Below are positions 22,455 through 34,831 of a stretch of DNA of 64,000 nt, in pieces. Origin of the DNA: Chamaecrista fasciculata (taxonomy: Eukaryota; Streptophyta; Magnoliopsida; Fabales; Fabaceae); contig QANZ01023544.1 of NCBI GenBank assembly GCA_003254925.1, positions 87,312 to 151,311 of the forward strand, given 5' to 3'. A program made the translations under genes and the position numbers. Position 1 is the stretch's first letter, and every line of letters begins with the position of its first letter. The notes below the pieces were generated by a model. It had not been told where the DNA came from. It saw only the letters and a program-made list of their open reading frames with translations, and ran no database searches.

Positions 22455-25400
22455 TGATGGAGATTATACCCTAGGGCCAATCATCCTATAGATATGTTTG
22501 GAACATGTCAATTATTTTATTGAGATAAATTAATGGTTATCATATTATTAGCATGATTACTATGATAACAGTCCGTGATTAATTATGAGATAGTTAATCT
22601 AAACTGTCCCTGGTCGCTCATTCGAGTGGGAACTTGAATTGAACCAAGACCAGCCTGACCTCGGTGCATAGAGATGCATGCACTAGATGCTGGGACGAGA
22701 GTCATGGTGCAATTATGTAAGAAGTTACAAATTGCTGGACCGACCCGGAGAGTTCTGCATGGGTTCAGTCATTCGCTGGTCTCTCCAGTACAATCTGTCA
22801 TGATGCCCTTAGACCTGAGGTCTTGACTATTCCGGCGTTGCAGTTGTCAAACTTTGGCTTTAGTCTAACGTTACTCGTAACAGGGTAGCCATAAGGGCAG
22901 AGTACGGGTTTGGTTGATTGCCGTGCTAAGGAATGTGGTTGACCTAGATGAAATTTTGTCCCTCATAGAGATGGGAGATATTTAACTGGGCCCCTAGATG
23001 AGTCTGTCCAAGGAATGTGTGGCCACACTGAAAATTGGGACTTACTCAGGAAATCGAGAAAGTTGAGGTTTGGATTTTGGATGACCTTCCCATGCCTAAT
23101 CATTACCAAAATATCGTAGGACAAAAAGGGATCTGGACAAGGTGGTACTAAGGTTAAGTCGTTCTGGGGTTAAGACGATAACTCACGTGTTTTGGGTAGT
23201 CGTGATGGCTTGCTAGAGTCCGCTCTCGACTTGTGAGTCATGGAGATGATTTACTGCCAACTTCACGTGGGGCCTGCTGGGTCACACACGAGCAGGAACC
23301 AGATGCCAAGCTGGGACATGAGTTAAGACTAATTCGTGGGTCACATTTGTGACACCGTTTAAGACATAACTAATTGTGGTGGGACATGAAGTCTTTGTTG
23401 GGAAATCACAGAGGGAGCGCAGCGGAAAAATTTAATTATTTTAACTAAACTCGAATAAAACTAAAGGCTAACTCTGTGATTCCTTCCAGGATCCACTAAC
23501 TATGTTTATACTAAGTAAGAAAGGATGTTTACCTAGTTTCAATCGGTGACTTATCGTGTTCGCGAATTTGAGAAGTCCACTGAGTGTCCTTCCTCTACCG
23601 GTGATCCACGCGAGCAGTTTGGCAGATGCCTAGGTGCTAGCCTCCTTCACTTCTTCCCAAGTGATATAGGAACTATATATATGATTCTTGAATAATCAAG
23701 AAGTGTTCTTGATTATCAAGATTGATTGGGCTAGGCGATTTTTCACTCTCTATAGAAGCTCTAGGCGAAATTCTTGGTCTGACCAAGAATTGATCTGTGT
23801 TGTGAATTGTCTCTGAGATAGGCGCCTAGTGCCTCTATTTATAGTGTTCTCATTCCTAGTTTTAGGGAATCCTAATCCAATTAGGATATCTCTAAGATAT
23901 TGGATATCCTAAGATATCTCAATATATCTTTTGATTTATAATATTAAACTTAATATTATAATTCAAAATTAAATGGGCAAATCGAATTTGACTCTCAAAG
24001 ATCAAATCTTGAGATCAAATCTTTATTTGCTCAAATCCTATTGGTTGGAATGAGTCATGAGAATTTGATTTTATAATTTAAATATTACTTTAATATTTAT
24101 ATATAAAAGTCGACTTTGCCTATATCCTATCTTTAAAATGCAAGATCAAATCTTCCACCCCAAGTAAAGGAGCTAGGCGAAATTCTCATGTTGGTTTTGG
24201 AGGAATTTTATAACAACCCAAACTCCTTAGGTGGTTATAACTAATTCCTAATAATTTTGAATAAAAGAATTACCTTAATATCTTTTAATTCAAATCCTAT
24301 ATCTTTTCCAAAAGATATTTATCTTATCTTTATTTAATTAATAAAAACAATTTCTATTAATAAAAATAAGATAATGAGGCGCCACCCTCATCCTTTATTT
24401 CCCAATTTTAGTGAATTTAATAAATCAATAATTTCCTAATTTTTAGGAAACTTATTTAATTTATTTATTCACTAATATTTTAATTGTAAAACTATTTAAC
24501 AATTAATTTAAATTTAAATTTGTCCAACAAATTTAAAACCTCAATCATAGATATTTATTTAAGACAAGATTTAATGTCCTAAGACATTTAACTATGTCCT
24601 AAATTGTGTCACCTAAGTGACTCACGAATTAACCCTAATTCGTGTCCCAAAAATTAGCATCTTGATCCTGCTCATGTGTGACCCAGCAGGCCTCACGTGA
24701 AGTTGGCAGCAAATCATCTTATGATTCACAAGTTGTGAGCGGACTCTAGCAAGCCATCACAACTACCCAAAACACGGGAGTTATCGCTTTAACGACTTAA
24801 CGATTTAACCTAAATACCACCTTGTCATAATTCCTATTGTCTCACGATATTTTGGTCATGGATCAGGCACGGGAATGTCATCCAAAATCCAAACCACAAC
24901 TTTCTCGATTTCCTGAGTTAGTCCCAATTCCCAGCGTGGCCACGCATTTCTTGGACAGACTCATCGAGGGCGCCAGTTAAATATCTCTCATCTTAAATGA
25001 GGGACAAAATCCCATCTTGGTCAACCACATTCCTTTGCACGGTAATCAACCAAACCCGTACCTAGCCTGTATGGCTACCCTGCTACGGGTAACGTTGGAC
25101 TAGGCCAAAGTTTGACAACTACAATGCCGGAATAGTCAAGACCTCAGGTCTAAGGCTATCGTGACAGGTGTACAGGAGAGGCTCGCTTATGACTAAACCC
25201 ATGCAGGACTCTCCGGGTCGGTCCAGCAATTTGTAACCCTTACAAAATTGCACCATGACTCTCGAGAAGCATCTAGTGCATGTATCTCTATACACCGAGG
25301 TCATGCTGGTCTTAGTTCATTTACGTTCCCACGTGAATGATCGACCAGGGACAGTTTTAGATTAATTATCTTATAATTAATCAAGGACGCTATCATAGTA

Positions 25401-26919
25401 AACACGCTAATAATATGATAACAACATAATTCATCTCTATAAATTAATCAAAAAAATATATATGTTCAAATAATAACACATAAATAAAATGATTGGCCCT
25501 AGGGCACAATCTCCATCAGTCTTGTCTTGAATAAATTATCTACAGATATAGGATATTTAGATTTGTGAGACAAATTTAAATATATATATGATAATTGTTA
25601 AATAGATAATTGGATTAGGCTATTTACAATTATGTTCCTATTTATAATATTGGGGAATTATAAATTAGATAATATTCCTAAGAGTTAGGAAATTATTGAT
25701 TTATTAAATTCACTAATGTTAGGATAAAATACGATGAGGTTGGCGCCCCATATTTACCAAGGGATTTAATTAATAAAAATGTTTTATTAATTAAAGTCCT
25801 GGCTTGAAATTTGAAATTCAAATAGATTTGATCTTGATTTCAAATGGATGATAGGGCAAGTCGAAATTCTAGGTCTAATTGAATTTAAAATACTAAAGTA
25901 ATATTTTTATTCAATAAACCAGAATTTAAGATTTGGAGAGATTGACTTAAAGATATTATGGTAATTCTTTAAATCAATATTGTTGGAAAATAACAAATTA
26001 GTTATAACTTCCTAAGAGTTAGTTAGTTATTTTGATTTATTAAATTCCAACAAATTAAGAAGGGGAATGGCGCATGGACTTGAGAGAGATCTTGGAAGAT
26101 TTGATCTTCCAAATTGATTCTCCAAGATTGCATTTTGAATCCAATTTTAATATTATGGTAATATTTTAAATTGGAATTCAAGTCATATAATTTTGATATG
26201 GAGATATCATAATCTTATGATTTGATAATTATATGATTTTAGGGTTTCCTAAATTATAATTATCAAAGTCCCCAAACCCTATAAATAGGAAGCCAAAGTC
26301 GACATTCAGAGAGAAAGAAGACAAGAATTGGATTCTTGAGTGAGAGACTTAGAAAAGAATTGGATTCTTTGATAAGAGAAATCACAAAGGGTGAGAGCCT
26401 CATGCACATTAGAAAAGTCGACTTAGCCTAGTTCTTCACAAGGGAAAATTCAATTTTGCTCTTGGTGAGGAGAGAGAGAAAAATCGCAGCCTTGTTTTCT
26501 TAGAGAGAGAAAGTGGCGCACAAACACTAAAGAGTTTAGTTTTGTGCGACAAGGTTGTGTGGGATCAAGAATTAGATTCTTGATCAAGGCGCCATACAGT
26601 TCTTGACAATTCAAGAAGAGTTCTTGAATTAAAGAACACCGTAGATAAAGGTTCCGGATTCACTTGGAGAAGTGAAGGAGGCTAGCACCTAGGCATCTCC
26701 AAAACTGTTCGTGTGGATTACCGGCGGAGGAAGGACGCGTCACGTGGACTTCTAGGAAACGCCCCGTTCAACTAAACCGATTGAAACTTGTGAGGTATAC
26801 CACTAACCAAAAGTTTTAAATTCAGCTAGCGGATCCGTTCGGGAATTCTAGGACCTAGGCGTTTAAATTTTAATTATTTTTTTCGTTTCCGCTGCCTCAG
26901 GCGCCTTGGATTCCCAACA
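22455..26919 (+). repeat. ANG2 3' LTR, split by a solo LTR
   Basis: TGATGGAGATTATACCC at 22455, preceded by the purine-rich AAGTGGGAG, to TTCCCAACA at 26919. Left part 22455-23395, right part 25524-26919. TATA-like CCTATAAATAGG at 26277-26289. The hairpin inner stem TTCGAGT/ACTTGAA is at 22621-22638. Confidence 0.85.
23396..25518 (-). mobile_element. Solo Angela-like LTR, minus strand, TSD GTCTT
   Basis: TGTTGGGAAATCACAGAGGG at 23396 to ATCTCCATCA at 25518, flanked by GTCTT (23391-23395 and 25519-25523). No primer site or internal sequence is adjacent, so it is a solo LTR produced by LTR-LTR recombination. Its end (CTCCCTCTGTGATTTCCC) marks a subfamily shared with the plus-strand LTR at 49749-51182. 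The hairpin at 25320-25337 reads TTCACGT-GGGA-ACGTAAA on the minus strand. Confidence 0.88.
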
Positions 26920-27432
26920 ATACATGGGGTAATAAACATGTGGCATGACTCGTTTAATTTTAAAAGGAGTTTTAGAATTAAACAACAAGACGAAACCCTT
27001 TTATTAGTTTAAAATCAAACCCTTTTAGAGAATCTTAAGTTTTTAATGCCGTCGCTAAAACGCCCTGTCAAAATCTTGTTCATCGTGGAGCGGTGATCGC
27101 CTACACGACACGTATCTGGCTTGACCTTGAGGAGACACGGGTGAATGGGAGTTTCAACACAACACCCATTGAAATCTTGGTTCTTTGAGTACGGTGATCG
27201 CCTACGCGACACGTATTGCAGTTGGGCCTTGACGATATGGGGATGGGCTTTGTCCTCGTTGTTTTGAGTCTAGCCATTCACATGTTTTACCATGTGACTT
27301 AATGGGGTTATCAAAACGATTTTGGACCTCAAGGCATTAGATGGGATAAACATGCCATAATAAGTATCATGAGATGATACAGTCCCATAAGGATCTAAGA
27401 GTCACATAGAGATGTGATTGGTAAGGAGTTAC
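26920..27432 (+). other. ANG1 leader, second part
   Basis: Resumes the leader after ANG2 (ATACATGGGGTAATAAACATG...). It contains two hairpin copies (27093-27111, 27194-27212) and runs to GGAGTTAC, where another LTR begins at 27433. The uninterrupted continuation is seen in ANG4 at 51183-51429. Confidence 0.75.
27093..27212 (+). other. Two leader hairpins in ANG1
   Basis: 27093-27111 (GTGATCGCCTACACGACAC, with a C-A pair at the loop) and 27194-27212 (GTGATCGCCTACGCGACAC). The spacing of about 100 bp matches that in ANG4. Confidence 0.5.
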
Positions 27433-27981
27433 TGATGGAGATTATGCCCTAGGGCCAATCACCTCATAGATATGTTGTGAACATATCAATTAATTTATAG
27501 AGATAAATTAATGGTTGTCACATTATTAGCATGTTTACTGTGATAACAGTCCATGATTAATTATAAGATAATTAATCTAAAACTGTCCCTGGTCGATCAT
27601 TCGAGTGGGAACTTGAATTGAACTAAGACCAGCATGACCTCGGTGCATAGGGATGCATGCACTAGATGCTGTCACGAGCGTCATGGTGCAATTACGTAAG
27701 GAGTTACGAGTTGCTGGATTGACCCGGAGAATCCTACATGGTTTAGGTCATTAGCTAGTTTCTCCTGATACACCTGTCACGATGCCCTCAAGACCTGAGG
27801 TCTTCATCATTCCGGCGTTGTAGTTGTCAGACTTTGGCTTAGTCTAACGTTGCCTGTAGCAGGGTAGCCATAAGGGCTAGGTACGGGTTTGGTTGATTAC
27901 CGTGTTGAGGAATATGGTTGACCAAGATGGAATTTTGTCCCTCATGGAAATGAGAGATATTTTACTGGGCCCCTCGATGAG
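27433..27981 (+). repeat. Truncated Angela-like LTR (5' quarter)
   Basis: Starts TGATGGAGATTATGCCC after GTTAC and follows sister LTRs up to GGGCCCCTCGATGAG, then changes abruptly to reversed gag sequence. The hairpin at 27600-27617 reads TTCGAGT-GGGA-ACTTGAA. It is either a broken insertion into the ANG1 leader or a scaffold misjoin. Confidence 0.7.
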
Positions 27982-28349
27982 CATAAGACAGGCAACGTCC
28001 ACAGAGTCACTCTGATATGCCCCTGTACTTGGAACATTTCCTTGAGATGTGTTATCATCTCATATGCCCCTTTGTTCTCCAAGTTCTTCTGAATCTCGGG
28101 AACCATGGTAACGAGCATAAGACAGGCAACGTCCACAGAGTCACTCTGATGTTTCTCATAAGCATCTTTCTGAGCTCTTGGAGCATTGGCAGCAGGCTGT
28201 TCAGGGATGGGGTTGTCTAGGACATAGAGCTTTCTCTCCTGGGTGAGAACAATTCCCACATTCCGGTACCAGTCGAGAAAGTTAGTCCCAGTCAACTTGT
28301 CCTTCTCAAGGACAGATCGCAGTGATAGTGAGGGAACGTTTGTTGCCAT
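27979..28349 (-). pseudogene. gag: Copia gag N-terminal fragment, minus strand
   Basis: From the ATG at 28349 on the minus strand, the N-terminus has the same pattern as the intact gags (LRSVLEKDKLTGTNFLDWY, RKLYVLDNPIPEQP) but is of the autonomous type rather than the ANG2/ANG4 type. It reads as far as HLKEMFQVQ. There a 38-bp stretch (27978-28015), identical to 28112-28149 of the same fragment, is attached and puts the frame out. The rest of gag is absent. Confidence 0.75.
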
Positions 28350-28379
28350 TTGATTCTACAATTCAGATATGCAAAGTTT

Positions 28380-29211
28380 NNNNNNNNNNNNNNNNNNNNN
28401 NNNNNNNNNNNNNNNNNNNNNNNNNNNNNNNNNNNNNNNNNNNNNNNNNNNNNNNNNNNNNNNNNNNNNNNNNNNNNNNNNNNNNNNNNNNNNNNNNNNN
28501 NNNNNNNNNNNNNNNNNNNNNNNNNNNNNNNNNNNNNNNNNNNNNNNNNNNNNNNNNNNNNNNNNNNNNNNNNNNNNNNNNNNNNNNNNNNNNNNNNNNN
28601 NNNNNNNNNNNNNNNNNNNNNNNNNNNNNNNNNNNNNNNNNNNNNNNNNNNNNNNNNNNNNNNNNNNNNNNNNNNNNNNNNNNNNNNNNNNNNNNNNNNN
28701 NNNNNNNNNNNNNNNNNNNNNNNNNNNNNNNNNNNNNNNNNNNNNNNNNNNNNNNNNNNNNNNNNNNNNNNNNNNNNNNNNNNNNNNNNNNNNNNNNNNN
28801 NNNNNNNNNNNNNNNNNNNNNNNNNNNNNNNNNNNNNNNNNNNNNNNNNNNNNNNNNNNNNNNNNNNNNNNNNNNNNNNNNNNNNNNNNNNNNNNNNNNN
28901 NNNNNNNNNNNNNNNNNNNNNNNNNNNNNNNNNNNNNNNNNNNNNNNNNNNNNNNNNNNNNNNNNNNNNNNNNNNNNNNNNNNNNNNNNNNNNNNNNNNN
29001 NNNNNNNNNNNNNNNNNNNNNNNNNNNNNNNNNNNNNNNNNNNNNNNNNNNNNNNNNNNNNNNNNNNNNNNNNNNNNNNNNNNNNNNNNNNNNNNNNNNN
29101 NNNNNNNNNNNNNNNNNNNNNNNNNNNNNNNNNNNNNNNNNNNNNNNNNNNNNNNNNNNNNNNNNNNNNNNNNNNNNNNNNNNNNNNNNNNNNNNNNNNN
29201 NNNNNNNNNNN
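28380..29211. other. Assembly gap (832 N)
   Basis: Run of N between the reversed gag fragment and the reversed leader. It probably hides leader sequence of the same minus-strand piece. Confidence 0.99.
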
Positions 29212-29577
29212 GCCAATTATCAATAATTATAAAATTCAGGAATCATATTCCAAAATTTTAATTATTGACCCAAAAATTTTAAAATTCATAATTTTATCCA
29301 AATTTTCAGTCAGCCACATAATATTATGATTAAAACACTTTTAACCATAATTATATGGGAATTTCGACTTTGGCCTATATTTACAAGAAAAATTCCAAAT
29401 CAATCATATTGACTTCCTTATGTATCACATACATAAGTTTGCACCTTTTCTTGTAGATTCAATTTTAACAAAACATTCGATGGATTTTTTTTGTAAAACC
29501 AATACATGATCGAAAAAGGTAAAACACGCCAAGAATACATCATATGCACACCAAAATGATTTTAAATCCAAGACTAT
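29212..29577 (-). other. ANG3 leader fragment, minus strand
   Basis: Complement of the leader start of the other elements (TTGATAATTGGC, CCTTATGTATCACATACATAAG), directly next to the primer site. Confidence 0.75.
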
Positions 29578-29590
29578 GGCTCTGATACCA
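29578..29590 (-). other. Primer binding site (tRNA-iMet), minus strand
   Basis: GGCTCTGATACCA on the + strand, i.e. TGGTATCAGAGCC on the minus strand, one base from the LTR end at 29592. Confidence 0.9.
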
Positions 29591-29591
29591 C

Positions 29592-31732
29592 TGTTGGGAA
29601 ATCCCCGGGGAAACACGCAGCGGAAGAAACGTAAATTAAAAAAAAACTTGCGCCCACAGGAAAATCCCACCCTGAGATCCGCTAGCTGAATTTAAAACCA
29701 GATACGAAAAGTGTTATACCTCAGGCTTTCAATCGGATTGGTGATACTGGTGAGTCTAGAAGTCCGTCTCCATGTCCTTCCTCTACCGGTGATCCACACG
29801 AACAGTTTCCCGAACACGAGGTGCTAGCCTCCACGCCTCTTTCTCCAAAGAGACTCGGGATCCAATCTACAGTTTTTGGATTCAGGAACTCCTTCTCTGA
29901 AATCCAGGTGGATGGCGCCACTAAGAAGAAGACAGCAACAAAACTCCTTTTGTTCTTCTCCTTCTCTAAAAACCCTTAGAACCCACAACTTTCGATAACT
30001 CTTCTAACCCCTTAGAAGAAAATCGACTTCTCTCTCTAGGAAGGTGGGTGGCGAATTTTCTCTCTCTACAAGGAGGAATGTCGACTTGCTTAGCAAACTA
30101 GGGTTTTCTCAATTGTGCAACAATTGGCATGACTTGTGTTGTGTATTCTTATGGGGCTAGGCGAATTGCAGACCTTATATTTACTAAAATTACAGTAATT
30201 TTATAAATATAAAATCCATGATATTCTGATAATATCATATCTTTAAGACTTGAATATCTAATTAAAATATTCCTAGAATATCTTAATTCAAATTCAAATC
30301 CCTAACTCATAGAATCAAATTGAAGATCAAATCTTCCAATGGGACCCACATGAGCTAGGCGCCTATCATGCTCCATTTATTGGGAATTTTATAAATCAAA
30401 AATAACTCCTAAAATTAGGGAGTTATAACCAACTTATTTTATCCCAAGGTTTTTGAATTAAAATATTACAATAATATCTTTAATTCAAATTTTGAATTCT
30501 GAATTTAAATTCTTTATTGAATTAAAATATTACCCCAATATCTTAATTCAAATCTAGAATCTCAAATTCAAATTCAAATTCATGACTTAAATTAATAAAA
30601 CATTTTTATTATTTAAATCACCTTAATATGAGGCGCCATCCTCAAATAAATATTAGGGAATTTTATAAATCAATAATCTCCTAACTTTTAGGAATTATTT
30701 AATTTATTATTTCCCAATATTTAAATTGCAAATAATTAATCTCTATTAATTATTTACCAATTATTTAAAGCTGTAGAAAATTTAAGACAAGACATAATGT
30801 CCCAGACATTTCCTCTGTGTCTTAAATTAGGCCACGGAGTGACCCACGAATTACCCTAATTCGTGTCCCTTAAAAGGTGTGTTCTAATCCTGCTCGTGTG
30901 TGACCCAGCAGGCCCCACGTGAAGTTGGCAGTAGGTCATCCCTATGTCCTACAAGTCGTGAGCGGACTCTAGCAAGCCATCGCGACTACCCAAAACACGT
31001 GAGTTGATCGATCGTTACCAGAACCGATTTTAACCTTCGTACCTCCTAGGCACCGACCCTATTGTTCTGCGATATCTTGGTCATGGATCAGGCACGGGAA
31101 AGTCATCCATGATCCAAACCTTTACTTTCTCGATTCCTTGAGTAAGTCCCAATTTATTGAGTGGCCACTCCTTTTTCCTGGACAGACTCATCGAGGGCGC
31201 CAGTAAGATATCTCCCAATTTAATGGGGAACAAAATCCCAGTTTTGGTCAGTCCACATTCCTCAGCACGGCAATCAACCAGACCCGTACTTAGCCCTTAT
31301 GGCTACCCTGCTACGGGCAACGTTAGACTAAGCCAAAGTCTGACAACTGCAACGCCGGAATAATGATGACCTCAGGTCTAAGGCGTCGTGACAGGCGTAC
31401 AAGAGAGGCAAGCTGATGACTAAACCCATGCAGGACTCTCCGGGTCAGTCCAGCAACTCGTAATCCCTTACGTAGTTGCACCATGACTCTCATTCCAGCA
31501 TCTAGTGCATGCATCCCTATGCACTGAGGTCATGCTGATCTTAGTTCATTTTCGCTCCCACGAAAACAATTGATCTGGGACAAATTTAGATTAATTATCG
31601 TATAATTAATCATGGACGTAATCACAGTAAACATGCTAATAATGTGAAAACCATTAATTTATCTCTATAAATTAATCCATATGTTCATAACATACATCAA
31701 AAAGGATTGGCCCTAGGGCACAATTCCCATCA
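29592..31732 (-). repeat. ANG3-type LTR, minus strand (2141 bp)
   Basis: TGTTGGGAAATCCCCGGGG at 29592 to CAATTCCCATCA at 31732. It is the same subfamily as the plus-strand LTR 34832-36975 and is followed on its inner side by primer site and leader, so it is a 5' LTR. Its outer edge abuts pol of the opposite orientation at 31733 instead of host DNA. The hairpin at 31549-31566 reads TTTTCGT-GGGA-GCGAAAA on the minus strand. Confidence 0.85.
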
Positions 31733-34700
31733 CTCTACTCCTACCACTTGGGTATTGGATACTGCTTGTGGTTCTCACATTTGTACTAATGTGCAGGGGT
31801 TAAGAAGAAGTAGAAAGCTGAGCAGAGGCGAGGTGGACCTACGTGTGGGCAATGGAGGAAGGGTTGCTACTGTTGCTGTAGGGACATACGAGCTAGTTTT
31901 GCCCACTGGGCTTATTTTGTCTTGAAATAATTGTTATTACGTTCCATGTTTAAGTTCAAACATTATATCACTTTCTTATTTGGATAAGGAAGGTTTTATT
32001 TGTATGAATGGAAATGGAAGTTGTTCAATTTACAAGGATAATGTGTTATATGCTTATGGAGATCTGCATGATAACCACTATATCTTAGAATTGAAACAAA
32101 GACAAAATAATGACATCAATAACATTGATACTAAAAGGACTAAGGTTGACGAACCTAATCCTACGTACCTTTGGCACTGTCGCCTAGGCCATATAAACGA
32201 GAGACGCCTTGAATCATATGATGCTTGCGAATCCTGTTTACTTGGCAAGATGACAAAAGCGCCTTTCATTGGCCAAAGTGAAAGGGCATCTGACGTACTG
32301 GGAATCATACATAGTGATGTATGTGGACCCATGAGTGTTCAGGCCAGAGGTGGTTACTCGTACTTCATTACGTTCACTGACGACTTCAGTAGATATGGGT
32401 ATATCTACTTGATGAAGCACAAGTCAGAGTCTTTTGAAATGTTCAAAAGATTTCAGAATGAAGTTGAGAACCAACTTGACAAGAAAATAAAGATCCTTCG
32501 ATCTGATCGAGGAGGCGAATATTTGAGTCAAGAATTCACTAATCATCTTAGTAGTTGTGGAATAGTTTCACAACTGACTCCTCCTGGAACACCACAGTGG
32601 AATGGTGTGTCTGAAAGGAGGAATCGAACCTTATTGGATATGGTTCGATCTATGATGAGTCAGACCGATCTTCCGCCATCCTTCTGGGGGTATGCTTTAG
32701 AAGCTGCCGCATTCACACTTAACCGTGTTCCGTCCAAGGCCGTTGAGAAGACACCATATGAGATATGGAAAGGGAAGAGTCCCGATTTGTCTTACCTCAA
32801 GGTTTGGGGATGTGAAGTTTATGTTAAGCAACAGCCTAACGATAAACTGTCTCCCAAATCCCTCAAGTGTCTATTTGTGGGATACCCTAACGAGACGAAA
32901 GGGTATTACGTCTACTGCCCTACTGACAACAAAGTGTTTGTGGTCAGGAATGGATTCTTCTTAGAGAAGGACCTTGTTTCCAAGAGAAACAGTGGGAGTA
33001 AGATAGAGCTTGAAGAAGTTCAAGCTCCACAAGACACACCAGAGGCGCAGACGGAAACTGGAGAAGTTCTACAAGAGGTTGTGGAAGCTCCTCCACAAAC
33101 ACAAGGACCACGAAGGTCTGATAGAACACGTTTCCAACCAGAGAGATACTATGGATTTCTCGTGACTGAAAACAAGGATGTGTTGCTCACGGAGCATGGT
33201 GAGCCCACCACCTATCAAGAGGCCATCGTAGATCCCAACTCACAAAAATGGGTTGAAGCCATGAAGGCTGAGATGCAGTCCATGTACGACAACCAAGTTT
33301 GGAACTTGGTCACTCCACCTGAAGGGGTAAAACCCGTAGGGTGCAAGTGGGTTTTCAAGGAGAAAACTGACATGGACGGCAACGTCACCGTCTTCAAGGC
33401 GAGGCTAGTTGCAAAGGGATTTACGCAACGTCATGGTATAGACTATGACGAAACGTTTTCGCCTGTTGCAATGGCAAAATCCATTAGGATCCTCCTTGCC
33501 ATAGCTGCATATTACGACTATGAGATATGGCAGATGGATGTCAAAACAGCATTCCTTAACGGAAGGCTGCCCGAGGATGTGTATATGATACAACCCGAGG
33601 GGTTTGAATGTCCTGAGGCACCAGACAAGGTGTGCAAGCTTCAGAGATCCATTTATGGATTGAAGCAAGCATCCAGGAGTTGGAATCACCGTTTTGATGA
33701 GGTAGTCAAAGAGTTTGGCTTCCTACAAAACCCTGACGAGCCTTGTGTTTACAAGAAGGTTAGTGGGAGCACGATTGTGTTCTTGGTGCTGTATGTCGAT
33801 GACATACTACTCATTGGGAATGATATCTCAACTTTAGAGATTTTTAAATCTTGGTTGGGAAAATCCTTCTCAATGAAGGACTTAGGAGAAGGCGCCTATA
33901 TTCTAGGAATCAAGATGTATAGGGATAGATCTCGTAGGCTTCTTGGGTTGAGTCAAAGCACATACTTGGATAAGGTACTGAAGAGGTTCAGTATGCAAGA
34001 CTCCAAGAAGGGATTCATTCCGATGAATCATGGGCTGACCCTAAGCAAGAAACAGTGTCCGAAGACACTTGTTGAGCGAGGTCACATGAGTGGAATTCCC
34101 TATGCCTCGGCCATAGGATCCATCATGTATGCCATGCTATGTACTCGACCTAATGTGTCGTTTGCCCTGAGTATGACAAGCCGATTCCAACAAGACCCTG
34201 GTGAGGATCATTGGATCGCTGTCAAGAATATCCTTAAGTACTTAAGAAGGACTAAGGATGAGTTCTTGGTTTACGGTGGAACTGATGAAGAGCTATGTGT
34301 AAGGGGTTACACAGATGCCAGTTTCCAAACCGACCAAGATGACTTTAAATCGCAGTCTGGATGTGTTTCTCCTGAACGGTGGCAGCGTGAGTTGGAAGAG
34401 TTCCAAGCAGAGCACGATTGCCGATTCTACAACGGAGTCCGAGTATATTGCAGCATCGGATGCGGCAAAGGAGGCTGTGTGGATCAGGAAGTTCATCTCC
34501 GAGCTTGGTGTGGTTCCGACCATAACTGATCCCGTTACCCTGTACTGTGACAATAGTGGAGCTATTGCGCAAGCCAAGGAGCCACGGTCCCACCAGAGGA
34601 CCAAACATATACTCAGACGTTTTCACCTCGTCAGGGAGATGATTGACAGAGGTGATGTGAAGATTTGCAAAGTAGCAGGCGAGGATAATGTTGCTGATCC

Positions 34701-34782
34701 TCATACAAAGCCGCTTGCCAGGGTCATACATGAGAGACATGTATCGTCAATGGGGATAAGACGCATTGATCAGTGTACCTAG
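31733..34782 (+). pseudogene. pol: Copia pol of ANG3: protease, integrase, RT, RNase H
   Basis: Begins abruptly inside protease (LDTACGSHICT near 31755) and has a TGA at about 31924. A long open frame, 31980-34529, holds the GAG-pre-integrase (WHCRLGH, then CESC), an integrase core with IIHSDVCGPM, RSDRGGEYLSQ and TPPGTPQWNGVSERRNR, RT with VAKGFTQRHGIDYDETFSPV, MDVKTAFLNG and the catalytic LYVDDILLIG near 33795, and the start of RNase H. About 14 codons are missing between the His and Cys pairs of the zinc motif (compared with 37690-37731). A 2-bp deletion near 34355 shifts frame; RNase H continues at 34315-34782 with ADSTTESEYIAASDAAKE and ends DQCT. It is the best-preserved RT in the window but cannot make a full polyprotein. 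Confidence 0.88.
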
Positions 34783-34831
34783 GAGTAGGAACAACTAGAT
34801 TAATGATTGTAATTTAGTGCAAGTGGGAGTC

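Larger units (their letters stand above)
15984..26919 (+). mobile_element. ANG2: gag-only Angela-like Copia element in the ANG1 leader, TSD ATACA
   Basis: 5' LTR 15984-17809, 3' LTR 22455-26919, flanked by ATACA at 15979-15983 and 26920-26924. Primer site 17811, leader 17824-19099, intact gag 19100-20005, decayed pol 20006-22440. The 3' LTR is split by a reversed solo LTR (23396-25518). The 5' LTR contains a gap of N and lacks about 270 bp present in the 3' LTR (between 16274 and TGGCCAC, compared with 22758-23029). Confidence 0.85.

Noticed and set aside
28322..29329. Long open frames on both strands over 28356-29329, and similarly over 16696-17300 and 49949-51109.
   Set aside because: They consist almost entirely of N and are assembly gaps, not coding sequence.
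32078..34740. Several antisense frames of 60-130 codons opposite the Copia pol genes.
   Set aside because: They are mirror frames of conserved pol codons with no recognisable domain.
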